Source: Beroe forskalii (lineage: Eukaryota > Ctenophora > Nuda > Beroida > Beroidae). From it: a stretch of 64,000 nt of DNA. Position numbers and translations under genes: made by a program. Location: assembly GCA_011033025.1 (NCBI GenBank), contig WFMF01000096.1, positions 310,001-374,000 on the forward strand. Reading direction: 5' to 3'. The notes under the pieces were generated by a model, which ran no database searches, was not told the origin of the DNA, and saw nothing but the letters and a program-made list of their open reading frames with translations. Positions 48,735-60,518 of this stretch are shown here, in pieces (the first letter of the stretch is position 1; every line of letters begins with the position of its first letter).

Positions 48735-49760
48735 GGCTGTCCATAAAGGACGTCCACTGAAATGGGGGGGGGGGGGAAATGGTACCACAGGAACACGACA
48801 AAAATAAGCCTCCACTAGCCTCCATTAGCCTCCATGGAGGCTGAGTGGAGGCTAAGTTGAGCCTGAGTGGAGGCTAAGTGGAGGCTAATTTCAAAAATTA
48901 GCCTCCGTGGAGGCTAATGGAGGCATGAGACTAATTTTTGAAAATTAGCCTCCACTATGGAGGCTAATTAGCCTCCACTAGCCTCCACTAGCCTCCACTC
49001 AAGCTCCACTCAGCCTCCATAGAGGCTAAAATTTTGGTTTAGCCTCCACTAGCCTCCACTGAAGAATTAGCCTCCATTAGCCTCCACCAAAATTTAAAAG
49101 GCCATTTTTTGGATTCTATGGAAGACATTGAGTTAAATAATAAAGTTGATTTTAATGAAACAATATAATTTAATGACCCCCCTACCTCCCCCTTGTAATC
49201 AAGTGTAATCAAAGCCCAACTCCCCTCTCTTGAGGAGAATATTACGTAATCATGGCTTAACCACCCCACCCCCCCCCCCCTCTTTTTCAGTCGAAAATGA
49301 AGAAAATGGGCAGTGTAAATACTTTAAAATTGATTATGTTTCAACTTAGGAAAAATTTGTGAAAATATTGAGGTAAGTTTTAAAAACGGCGCTGAAAATG
49401 GTGCTTTTGAGTTGGTTTTCTGAAAATTTGGCTAAAAATACGGAGAATTTGTGGCTAAAAATGTCAAAAAATTTTCAAAAATTGTAAATTTTGATTACGT
49501 AATCAACCATCAAACCCCCTCCCCCTCTCCGTAATCAAACGTAATCATTTGAAAACTCCCCCGGCCCCCCCTCCCCCTAGGTGATTACGTAATATGTGAA
49601 CGATCCCTATGAAGTAAATTGGAATAATTGGTAGCCTACTTTTGTCACAACATCTGAGAAAACATGCATAAAATGATCACACTCGAGATTTTGAATGAAA
49701 ATAGGGACGTCCAGAGGGGGGTATTTCATGTTGCGGATATTTGTGGACACCAACACAATT
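48735..49760. mobile_element. Composite of GGGG-rich/ATTACGTAATC element copies
   Basis: The left edge has GGGGCTGTCCATAAAGGACG then a G run. ATTACGTAATC and TAATCAAACGTAATCA words recur at 49200-49260 and 49493-49600, and GGGGGGTATTTCATGTTGCG at 49723 repeats 33397. The TAGCCTCC block (next entry) lies inside. Confidence 0.55.
48790..49095. repeat. TAGCCTCC inverted-word block, related to the 7.7-kb element ends
   Basis: TAGCCTCCATTAGCCTCCAT, then AGGCTAAGTGGAGGCTAA, then further forward words. The order of forward and inverted blocks parallels 36320-36610, but each TAGCCCC(C) word is replaced by TAGCCTCC. The left flanks are also similar (GGTACCACAGGAACAC against GGTAGTACAGGAACAT). Confidence 0.85.
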
Positions 49761-49829
49761 GGATACAATTTCTCGCCACATTTATTCAGTCATCATGTAC
49801 CTTAACAAGGTACTCTATCGTTGATAGAC

Positions 49830-50380
49830 CCTTCCGAGCGACGCCTCAGCTTGCGTCAGCGGGTCAGACATTGTCTGACAAGTGTGTGTACGCGCCGCGC
49901 GCTTCCCACGCTTCCTTTTTCTGAGAAAGCGCGGCGCGCAACGCAAACAAGTATATACGTGTTTAGCAAGTTAGGTTTGGGACTGTGACGTTTAGAAAAA
50001 GATCTGTGACGTTGCTCACAGAGACTTGCTAAACACGTATATCTCTTTCCTAATCCCGCATAGGTGTGTGTACGCGCCGCGCACTTCCCTGTTCAGGGAA
50101 GCGTCGTAGGATGTTACCCTACCCTCGCGCGCGCGGCGCAACGTTCCACATTTGGAAGCGGACGTCACTTTGCGCCTTCAACAAGTCAAAAGAAAGGGAC
50201 GGACATCGCCCGTCGAGGGAAGCGTAGGTAAGCGCGCGGCGCGTACACATACCTATGCGGGGCTCAGGAAACACACACCCATGCGAATTGCCCTAACCAG
50301 GGCACTGGTTACGCGCACGGAGTGCGCGGCGCGGCAAGCGCTAAACCAGGGTGTCATATCGACACCCCTGTGACCATTTT
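49830..50380. repeat. GC-rich CGCGCCGCGC block with imperfect palindromes
   Basis: GTACGCGCCGCGCGCTTCC and its variants recur four times in both orientations. GTATATACGTGTTTAGCAAG is answered by CTTGCTAAACACGTATATC. Words such as GACATTGTCTGAC and GGATGTTACCCTACC are shared with 42130-42530. No coding frame is convincing. Confidence 0.6.
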
Positions 50381-50472
50381 AGTTTTTTCAATATGACAAC
50401 ATCAAGATATCAATTCTAATATTCATTTGAGGCTCATAATTACATCTTTAGTAATAAATAACGTAGCTATTA

Positions 50473-50544
50473 TGGTCGGGCATATATGTCCTCCAATCCT
50501 GTGTGTTGGGGGCACTACGGGGGCTTTAGTAAGCCTTCCTGCAA

Positions 50545-50579
<35 letters not shown>

Positions 50580-50580
50580 A
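50473..50580 (+). mobile_element. LINE/SINE 3' end with (ATCT)n tail
   Basis: Second copy of the terminus described at 30395-30530, ending in about nine CTAT units. Confidence 0.75.
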
Positions 50581-51364
50581 CGTAGCTATTATGGAAAAAA
50601 AAGTCTTGCAGATTGATGTCTTGAAGAAAGATTTCTTTTTATTTCAAATATAGTACATTTCAAGTATTTTTAAAATCATTCATTGAGCAACAAATTTATG
50701 TTTTGTTGACAGCTCAATGCTTTTCGAATGTGTTGAAACTGGTTTTTCAATGAAATTCACTAATTTGTGGTCATAATCAATAGCCTTGTTATACCAGTGG
50801 TTAATAGGATGGTAGGAAAAAATCACACAGAAAAAATGCCACCCAGACATTACACCACCTTAGAGCATAAATTACACTCATCTGGACCATAGGTGGCTGT
50901 AACGTTCGTCGGTCGATCAAATGGAATAGGTCGATCGATCAGCTTTATTTGATCAACTGATGTGTTTTAAATAGAAAATCTTTGAGCTTGTAGGGAAACA
51001 AATAAATATTGCTCATTTGAACATGATTCAAGTTATTAGGGACCAGTAAAACACTTTGTTCTTTCAAATGGAGTTGATTGATCGACCAATTCCATTCGAT
51101 CGACCAACGAACATTACGGCCGCCATAGGTCCTAACCCTAACCATGAAAATGTGTTACACAACAGTGTCCCTTTCGCACAATTTCTGATCTAAGGTGGTG
51201 TCTTGTCTGGGTGGCATTTTATCTTGTTGGTATTCAGTCCACACAATGTTAATAAGGAGCTTTATGGAAACTGCACCCTTGATTGAACTATTACCCATAT
51301 GTGTGCAGACTGCTCGATTGAAAAAGGGCTATATAGAGACATGCAAAAATTGGAGACAACCTTG

Positions 51365-51420
51365 TCATGTTTTAGGGCACTCAGGGCACTACGTGAGGGC
51401 ACTTAGGGCACTCAATAAAA
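51365..51420 (+). repeat. GGGCACT word block
   Basis: TTAGGGCACTCAGGGCACTA followed by CGTGAGGGCACTTAGGGCAC. These are the same words as in the 60.5-63.9 kb element, here as an isolated cluster. Confidence 0.8.
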
Positions 51421-52377
51421 CAAGTAATTTTAATAAAACAAGTAATTTATATTTTGTAGCCATTACACCAAAGTCTTAACATATCAATTCTTTTCAATGC
51501 TATAGCAATTATGATTCAGATTTCATTGTCAATAGGCATAGAACATATTCAATAATTTAAACTAGAACATATAAAAATCAATTGAGAATATTCTAGATAA
51601 TATAATATTAAGCTAATTAAAAACAATATCTACCTTTTTATACATTAAAAACGGTATAATATTAAAAAACGATAGCAATGGCATATGAAGTACCTTAACC
51701 AATTATTAATATTAACATAATAAAGTAATAAGCAGCAAAAATAAAACTGTAGAAGATAAGAGCAATTGAGTTGTGCTGCGGCTACAGGAAATACTTGTGG
51801 GAACTTGAGTACCACCCTTGGTACAACATTAAATAAATTCAAGAAAAATTTATCATGATTTAGGTATTAGTTTAAGTTATTCTAATAAATTGTCAGTTAA
51901 ATAAATGCATAAATATAAAATACTAACAACAGAAATCCAATAAAACAACTAACAGTGAGGCCATTTGAATTAAAATACCTAATAACCAAGATAAGTGGAT
52001 ATGCCCAAAATGTCAATAAGATAAGTATCATATTCAGAGCAATATAATATGAATTTAGTTCAGTTTTCGTGAGAACTGCTTTAGATTTTGCTATCATGTT
52101 TTTAATTAAAATTGTTTGAAACCTTGAGATAAGTGAGCTCATTAAACTCAATAAGTTAGAAAATAAGGTTGTGATTCTCCCAGAGCAAAGTGTGTCCTGA
52201 AGACTGTTGATTGAGAAGAATTTTTTTGAACTTATTTTTTTTGCAACACAACATGATATTGAAAAGTCAGAGAGCATGTTGGTATCAAGTAGATCAGTTT
52301 TATGGTTGATCCTATTCCATACAGTAGAGCCAGAGTACAAAAATTGTTGTCTTGATGTTTCTAGATTATAATTACCA

Positions 52378-54460
52378 TTGATGAAGCTCAAGAAGCTCAA
52401 GAAGCTCAAGAAGCTCAAGAAGCTCAAGAAGGTTTCATGCCTAACAGAAACACCTCTAGATACTTGTATAAAATGCTGTCATCGCTTGAGGAGGCAAAGA
52501 GACACAAAATGGAGGCATTCATATTGTTTATTGACTTTGAAAAGGCTTTCGATAGTATTTCTATCCCTTGCTTGATTAACAAACTATATAAAGTTGGTAT
52601 CAAAGGAGCAATTTTAAAACTGCTTCACTCAATGTTGACAGGAAGAAAAATACAAATCAAAGTAAACTCACACATTGGTATTTCAAGAGTATGCAAGATG
52701 TTTGGGCTTCCACAGGGGGCAGTTTTATCACCCTTATTGTTTGTCATTTATATCTCTGACCTCCTTAAGACAGGAAATCTCCCTGATGAAATCAAAGAAT
52801 CGACCAACTGCTTCAAATATGCAGATGATGGGAGTGTATTTGTTGTTGCCAAATCTCTCTCAGAATGTGCATCATTGATGCAAAAAGTGTGTGATTACAT
52901 TCATGAGTGGTGCACTAAATGGAGATTAGTTGTAAACTGTAATGAGAACAAAACTGAGATTATTGCTCTTAAAACTCCAGCAATGAAAAAGCTGAAGAAG
53001 ATGGTCACACTCTGCCAGCAATCGAAATGGGTGGTAAAGTTCTTTGCTATGTTCATAAGAGTAAAGTACTAGGCATAACTATTGACGAACATCTATCATT
53101 TGTTAATCACTCAAACTTAGTACTTCGCAGTTGTTGGTATGCATGGAACAAACTGTCTTGTTGCACATCACGTAAACGAGGATTGAACTCATCAAGCCTC
53201 CAGTTGCTTTTCAAGACTGTAGTGCTCACAAAGATACTGTATGCAGCCCCTATTTGGTTACACAAGTGTTTGGATAAATTCAAAGACCTGTTTGCTAGAG
53301 CCATCTTGAAAATTACTGGATCACAATTCCATTTCTCCAAAAAGCTGGGAGAGTTAGTAACAGGCATTCCACCCCTTGAGATCATGTTGCAAGAAGTCAC
53401 AAACAAGTTCATCTTGAAAGCTCTTGCACAAAGGGATGAAGTTACTTCTCTCATATTACAAATTGAGTCTTATCCCCAAAGTCAATATTATAGTCAAGTA
53501 GCAGATGTAAAGAAATTCTTGCATTGGAAGCTTTTTGGACATAAGTCTGGTGGTCACCACAATCCCACACCTGTTCCTAAATCAATACATAACATGTCTC
53601 TCCTTGATGTTCCTCTAGACTCTCTGTTCTATGACAAGGATAAAATCATTCAGTATCGCTGTCATCTGTGGGATCTGCATGTCAAGAAAAATATTGATGC
53701 ATTGATAAAGAATGACCCCTTCACACTCGAACCCTATGATGAAATTGTGGAAAAAGTCAACGAAATAGTCTGTACATTTAATTGCATCAAGTATCCTATT
53801 GTTTCAAGGAATTGCTCTCGATATTTCTCTACAAATATCATGGATTTTGTTCATGGACACTGCCTTCGTTTTCAGGACTTTTGTTTCTCAGTATTGAAAT
53901 ATAATAAGGCAATTGAAATACCAATTTGTTTAGAGTGTGGGACCCTTCCTGATTCTACATGTCACAAACTATTTGAATGTTCTGCCTATGATGGCAATGT
54001 AGTGGAACAGCAATCAAAACTCATGGAACTGCAATCATGGGGTGTTAATTATCATTTGAAGTTGATTTTCACTGAAGATAGAGAAATCAAGACTGATTTC
54101 AATTCTCTCGTACACAATATTTGTTCACAATCAGTTTTTGATGACAATTTTTTATGTATTGACATTGAATAATTAACCAAGAAATAAATTAATCTTACTA
54201 TTAATAAGACTGCTATAATTTATTTATCTTTCCATTTAGACAACATTGCTATAATTTGCATATAGTATCTATTGATATAAACAGCATACAGATTATTATA
54301 TTTGGGCAACCAACTGCTAGTACACTGCATTTATTTTTAATGGATGAATAACATTGATTCGGTTAATTCTTATAGTTTTTTAGTGAATAAATGATAGTAA
54401 CAGTTTTTTAGCAATTATATTTGTTCTTTGGGCTCACAATAAGGAGCGTATCAGACTAAT
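52378..54460 (+). mobile_element. LINE-2: 5'-truncated LINE of the LINE-1 family inserted into LINE-3
   Basis: The plus-strand RT starts within the EGF-MPNRNTSRYLYK block and runs through FIDFEKAFDS, GLPQGAVLSPLLF and YADDGS. It ends with CLECG...CHKLFEC. It aligns throughout with LINE-1, so it is the same clade. The junctions are a GAAGCTCAA repeat (52383-52430) on the left and an AATTAATTAATT tail on the right. One base missing in the A run at about 52984-52988 breaks the frame between the two halves. Confidence 0.9.
52380..52430 (+). repeat. (GAAGCTCAA)5 at the 5' junction of LINE-2
   Basis: Five perfect 9-bp units directly at the truncation point of LINE-2. It may be template-switch or slippage product made at integration. 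Confidence 0.9.
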
Positions 54461-55919
54461 TAATTAATTATTCTTTGGCTATTCCTAATCGATTCCGGTG
54501 ATTTTTTGACTAATGTGTACAAAGGAATTGGATATCTATACTTTTTAATTTTGAAAATTTCATTCAATAAGAATAATTTGTGTAGGTTATGCACAGTCAA
54601 GAATTTTAATTCTGTGAAAAGAGGCTTAGTATGTTCTAACACATATTCCTTAGGAGCTAGTTGTTCATCAATTGATCTAGTTCGAGCACAAGTTTTATAA
54701 TACTCAGCATGATCAAAGTTTAATTTCTTCCCAAAAAGTAGGCGTATGCACCTCTTTTGAATACTGAATACATACTTCAGTTTGCTGTTGGACACAGAGC
54801 CCCATGCTGATATCCCATAGGTTAGGTGAGAGGTAAAAAGTGAATGATAGAGTTTCCGAAAGTGCTCTTGTGGGATGAATTTCTTTATTCTTTTAATAGT
54901 GATGATTGAGCTGTTCAGTTTTTGTTCTAAGTATTCAAGATGGCTTTCCCAATTTAATTGCTCATCTATGATAATTCCTAGGTATCGTGCCTTATTTGTT
55001 TTCTTAATTTTGTCCCCACTCAAGAAAAGTTGGTGATCACTACCTATAACTTTAGTTCTGGCACAAGTTTTTTTGCTCATGGTGATTAAGCTTTTGGTCT
55101 AAAGTGCATATAAACACACTTTTCAGTGTTGATATGAAGTTGATTGCTTAACATATACAAATTGACTTGTTTAAGTACTTCATTGGCTTTGTGATAAGCA
55201 TCTTCTTCAGAGTTTCCAGTTACAAATATATTTGTGTCATCAGCAAACATGACAAAGTGTCCAAGCTTTGAGCAGTTGACAATGTCATTTATATATAGAA
55301 TAAAAAGTAATGGTCCAAGAACAGATCCTTGAGGGACACCATAGATTACTGGCAATAAATCAGATTTAACAGTATCAAAGTTAGTTAGTTGTTGCCTATT
55401 AGTCAAATAGCTTCTCAGAAGATTCAGAGGTGTGCCTCTGATACCATAGTTTTCAAGTTTAACTAAGAGTTTATCATGACAGATGGTGTCAAAAGCTTTA
55501 CTCAGATCTATAAATATGCCAAGTACATGGTTTTTATTTTCAATGTTTATTGTTATCTTATCAATTGAGTAGTTCACAGCATGAGAAGTTGAATGGTGAC
55601 TACGAAATCCATATTGGTTTTCATATAGAATATTTTTGGACATAACAAAATTGTATAAACGGGAGTATATTATTTTCTCATAAATTTTTCCAAAGCTTGG
55701 TAGCATTGAGACAGGCCTATAATTCTTTAATAATTGAGCATTGTCTTTCTTAAAAACAGGAGTAATATGACCAACTTTTAGAATATTTGGAAATATACCT
55801 AAATCAATGAATTTATTGTAAAATTTTGTTAGATGAGGATTAATAATTGAGTTACAACTCTTAAGAACTCTAACAGGTATATCACTAGCCTTCCCATTTT
55901 CCAACTCATTAATTATATC

Positions 55920-58497
55920 GTCACCTTCAAATCAAAAGGTGATAACTTGAAAAGTATAGTTTTGAGATAATCGAAAAAAACTGATTTTCTTCAAAACTAA
56001 TGGTCAAATTTTCTCAAGTTTTGGTTTCCTAAATAGTATGAAATAATGTAGTATGATCAGATAATGTTTTCACTCCTCCCGATGTCCACCTAATTAATTA
56101 CAATTAATTAATTACCTGAAAAATTGACAGTTATCACCTTTGGTCGAAACTTTAATTTACAAAAATAATTTGAAGAGGTGATATCTCTAATTATAACCTT
56201 TTGAATTACTTTTCTCCTACTAAAAACAGCAGTATTATCATAAATTACATTGAGTTATCACCTTATTGCCTTAAATTCCATTTCAAGATATCAAAATGTT
56301 CTTGAATTATTTCAAAACTGATATTTGAAGACGCCATCCTTTTTATTCTCTTCGGTTCTTATTTTATTTTCAAAAACAATAAAATTATAAAGTTTCATGA
56401 AATTTAATGACATCATTACGAAATTTCACGATTTTAGCGCCTCTGTAGTGATTTTAATAAGGAAACAAAATCAAGCTCTATTATCATTTAGCCTCTTTTA
56501 TGATACTGTTCACAACTATTTTGCACCCTAAAAGTTTAAGTTTCAAATCAAATTGTGGCTGCTATCTAGCTATTTGTGTGAGTTCATCAAACTACTTTTC
56601 AGTAGTACTATGTACCATACTAGCATAAAGCATTGACATGTCTGCTTAAAATTGCAAACTATTCAGAAAGTATGGAAGTAGAAACACTAAACACCATTTA
56701 AATCAACAATATCATCATGTCTTGAGCAAACTCCGTGCTTCATTGAGGATTAACACAGTCCTTTTATCAGTCACAAAATACCACTTTACAATTTACATCT
56801 ACCAGTTTTACTCATTACTTTGTTTTTTGTGAAGAATGGCCAGAAATTAAGACAATTTTTTATTTAACAAACTGACAACCATAGGCATAAAATCGTATGT
56901 TTTCGGTCAGATATGTGGTTCTTATCATGGTTAATAAATGACCTGTATACCATCCAATGGTGTCAATTAGATTTTGGCCGAAGTTGGCCCCCGTTGTTAG
57001 ATTTTTGATTAATGCAAAGTCTATTAATATTTTACATTTTTGTGATACATGATGATGAAGAAATTCCAAAAATAGATCTCGACTTGATTACTGGAAATAC
57101 TATTGCTCCTCATCAAATCCACGCTTTATGATACCACTGTGGTCATCTTATTATTACAACCTATATGCCATTCCAATTGATTAAATCAGAAAAGAATCCT
57201 CCAAATCAGCTAATCATCCATTCATCCTAGAAATGAAATCGTTGCTTCTTGAATTCCTATTAGTAATTTCCCTTGCAGATTCCAAATAAGGCAAAAATAT
57301 TTGAGTAATAGAGGTTAGAGCAATAGTACCCTAATCATCAATCACTACATTGTTCACAGGTACTCAATTTTAAAACAGATGGGTGACACAATAATGGAAA
57401 TTAATAATTTCAGAGTGTTCGTGCATCTGTCTGTCTGTGTAAAATGACTATTTAAGAAGTGCATTTGATATTTTTGATCGTTTTTTTCGGGAAAATCTTC
57501 TCCCAATTAAGGGGCTTATTACTATTTAAGGAAAATTTGAATTGGACCATCCGTTGATTATTTATTTGCATAATAAATATCATGCGTTTACTAATGCTAA
57601 TATATGCTATGGAAAGGCAATACTATATAGGTGATCTCAAATTACAAAGTATGTTGTGCGGTGCATTTCCGCGAATATCTGTAATCCTCGGTAAGCGGTA
57701 ATGGTGATCCAATTACTTAACAAATTCCAAGATGAGGTCATGAAGCAAGTAGCTGTTGGCTGCTAGATACAAGATGAACCAAAGGTATCAGGTTGATTGT
57801 TTCCGCGAATCTTCGCGGGCAAACGCTAGTAATAACAATAATTTGGGAATTGCATAACTATGTCATACACCAATTTGTCAAAAATGAACTGTTGGCACTG
57901 AAAAGTAATGTTTCACCTCGATACTTCGTATGTATTGCTGGTCAATGCTCACGAAAGCATGTCAATAAAACTTCCATATACTGTTAGTACCTACTATGAA
58001 ATTACTATCATAGGTATTTTTAGATTTCCTAGACAACTCTTTGATACAACAGAGGCCCATTATAGTACTTAATAAAACATTCTTACAATTTCTTATTTCT
58101 CAAATTGAGAACCCTAAATATGAAAAATTTCTCAAACTTGGTTATAACTCAAGTTATAACCTGAAAATTAATAGAAAAAGCAAACAATCTTTCAAAAATA
58201 GGGTTATAACTGGAGTTATAACTTTTTTTTCGGAATTTTGGACTGTTTTATTTTTTACCAAAGGTGATATGTTGAGTTATAGCCCTAGAAAATTTATTTT
58301 ATTATTTCAAATTATTTTTAGGAGGTAATAACTCGGGTTATAACTTTTGGCAAAACTTTCTAAAAAAATTTTGTTGCTGATTTTGCTCAAATCACTTCAA
58401 AATTTCACTCACGGAGTGCATAATGAGATTCTGAATCACTTGGTAAGGTTTTTTTGAAAAGGTGATAACTCGAGTTATCACCTTTTGATTTGAAGGT
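55920..58497. mobile_element. 2.58-kb TIR element inserted in LINE-3
   Basis: TCACCTTCAAATCAAAAGGT and seven more bases at the left end are inverted at 58470-58497. The borders read ATATCG/element/CGATAT. Removing the element with one CG rejoins LINE-3 in frame as EIEHIDIINELENG. Internally, GGTGATAACTCGAG-type and GGTTATAACTCGAG-type palindromic words recur many times. No transposase is visible. Confidence 0.85.
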
Positions 58498-60518
58498 GAC
58501 GATATGTTCTATTTCCAATGAGGAGCATGGTTCAAAGAACAGGCTGTCATTAACTCTTGTGCTAACATATATTCGAAAAAGTCAGGTATGGGGGGATAGG
58601 AAGATTTTCAGGTCTAAGAGCATTTTCATTTAGGTTGTGAGCAACTGATGCAAAATATTTATTAAATTCATTAGCAATTATTCTTCTATCCTTCACCAAA
58701 TCTCCATTCACAAGAAAAGAACATTTAGATTTTGCTATGCTTTTCCCCTAAGTTCATTGATTAATTCCATGTTTTCTTGCTATTTCCTTGGCACTTATCA
58801 AATTTCTTGGAAAAGAATTTATTTTTAGCAGAATTTATTAAGATTCGTAATTTCTTTCGGTAATTCTTGTACTTATCATAGAGTTCAGAATCACCCATTT
58901 TATTTTTCTTGTCTCTGCTTTTTTTCCATTTTTCATATAGAAAATTCTTATAGTTTATTGAATTAATGAGACCATTTGTAATCCAAGGATTTTCTATTCG
59001 ATTACGTTTCGAGGGTTTTATGAAGCATTTGGGAATCTACTTTGAAACATTCATCTATTGTGTTGTTTATGCATTCAATGAATTTAGAAAACCAGACTCA
59101 TCAGCACTGAATTCATTGCTGGAGAGTTTCTGAGTAAGTTTAGCATTAAATTCTAAAATGTGAGTTTCACAATAATCATAATGTATTGAAGATGGGTTTT
59201 CAGCATCATCATCATTTTGAGTACTGTCATCAATTATGTCATAGAAACAAACTGTTGGATAGTGGTGAGATACTTTAATGTCAGTAAGTAAGCCAGAACC
59301 TAGTAAATAGTCAATATTGGAAACAAAAATATTGTCAATACAAGATGGCTCTACAACCAGGTTTTTCATGGGTAGAGAGAGATGGTTGGTATAAAACAAT
59401 TGCCAAAATATATATTTTCAAATTTAGATTTGCTGCAGTCATTTTGAGCAGGTTGATATTAAAGTCACCACATATAAGAGCATGGTTATCTGTTGCTTTG
59501 CTTGATGACATACTAAATACCTTTCAATGTGCTGATGAAAGTTTTTCAAATTGCCACTTGGGGGCCTGTATACCACACCAAAGATAAATTTTATGCCTTT
59601 ATATGAGATTTCTAGGAAAGGGTTTCGATATCAGGGCTTATCATAGTTAGCTCATCAATAATGTTTCCATTGTACATTTCATTGAAATAAATACCTATTC
59701 CACTTCCTTTAAGCTTATTAGGATACTTAGAACTAAAAATTGAGCTGTATCCTGGGATTTTATAGAGGTCTTTATGGGACTCATTAATATTTGTTTCAGT
59801 AATTGCAAGAATATCAAATTTATTGCGAAGCAGGGATAATTTTGCAAGTGCAGTATCAAAATTTTGTGCCATTCCATCAATATTATTAGAAAAATGGCCA
59901 AAGGCCGTTTATCAAAACCAAAGTTTTGGCATTTATCAGTTTGTTAGACATATGCTGGCAATTTTTTAGAGAATTTTTTATTTTCTCGATCTCAGCATAA
60001 GCTTCAGGGTCATCAGGACTATATTTATAGCTTATGGAACTAAATGGGGAATATGTGACTACCTTCATAGCTCGACAGTGTCACAGCAAAAACCACTGGT
60101 CAACAGTTTGATCATATTCAAAATATGTTTACCACATTTGTGATGCAGAATTTTGTTACAAGATGAACACATCAAGACTTTTTGATGAGTGAAGATATCT
60201 TTAGAGCAGTTCTCACATGGTTCACGCGCATAGTAGCCAGGTTAGGGTTGGTATCCATTGTTCAAATTATACATTTCAAAGTTTTGAGAGCGTCCTGATG
60301 GAAAATTTTCTTGATGATTGCCAGTCCAAGGGTATGGATGGGCTGGAAGGGGGCGGGGTTGCTAGGTCTATATTTGGGATTAGGATTCCAGTACTGAGAG
60401 CTTTGGTCAACTGCTTTGCTGTTGGCTGGATGATGACTTCTAGCATTCACATCATCAGACTTATTGGCTGGTTTCTTCTTGATAATACTGTTTTTGATAT
60501 TGGAGCAAAAGATTGAGA

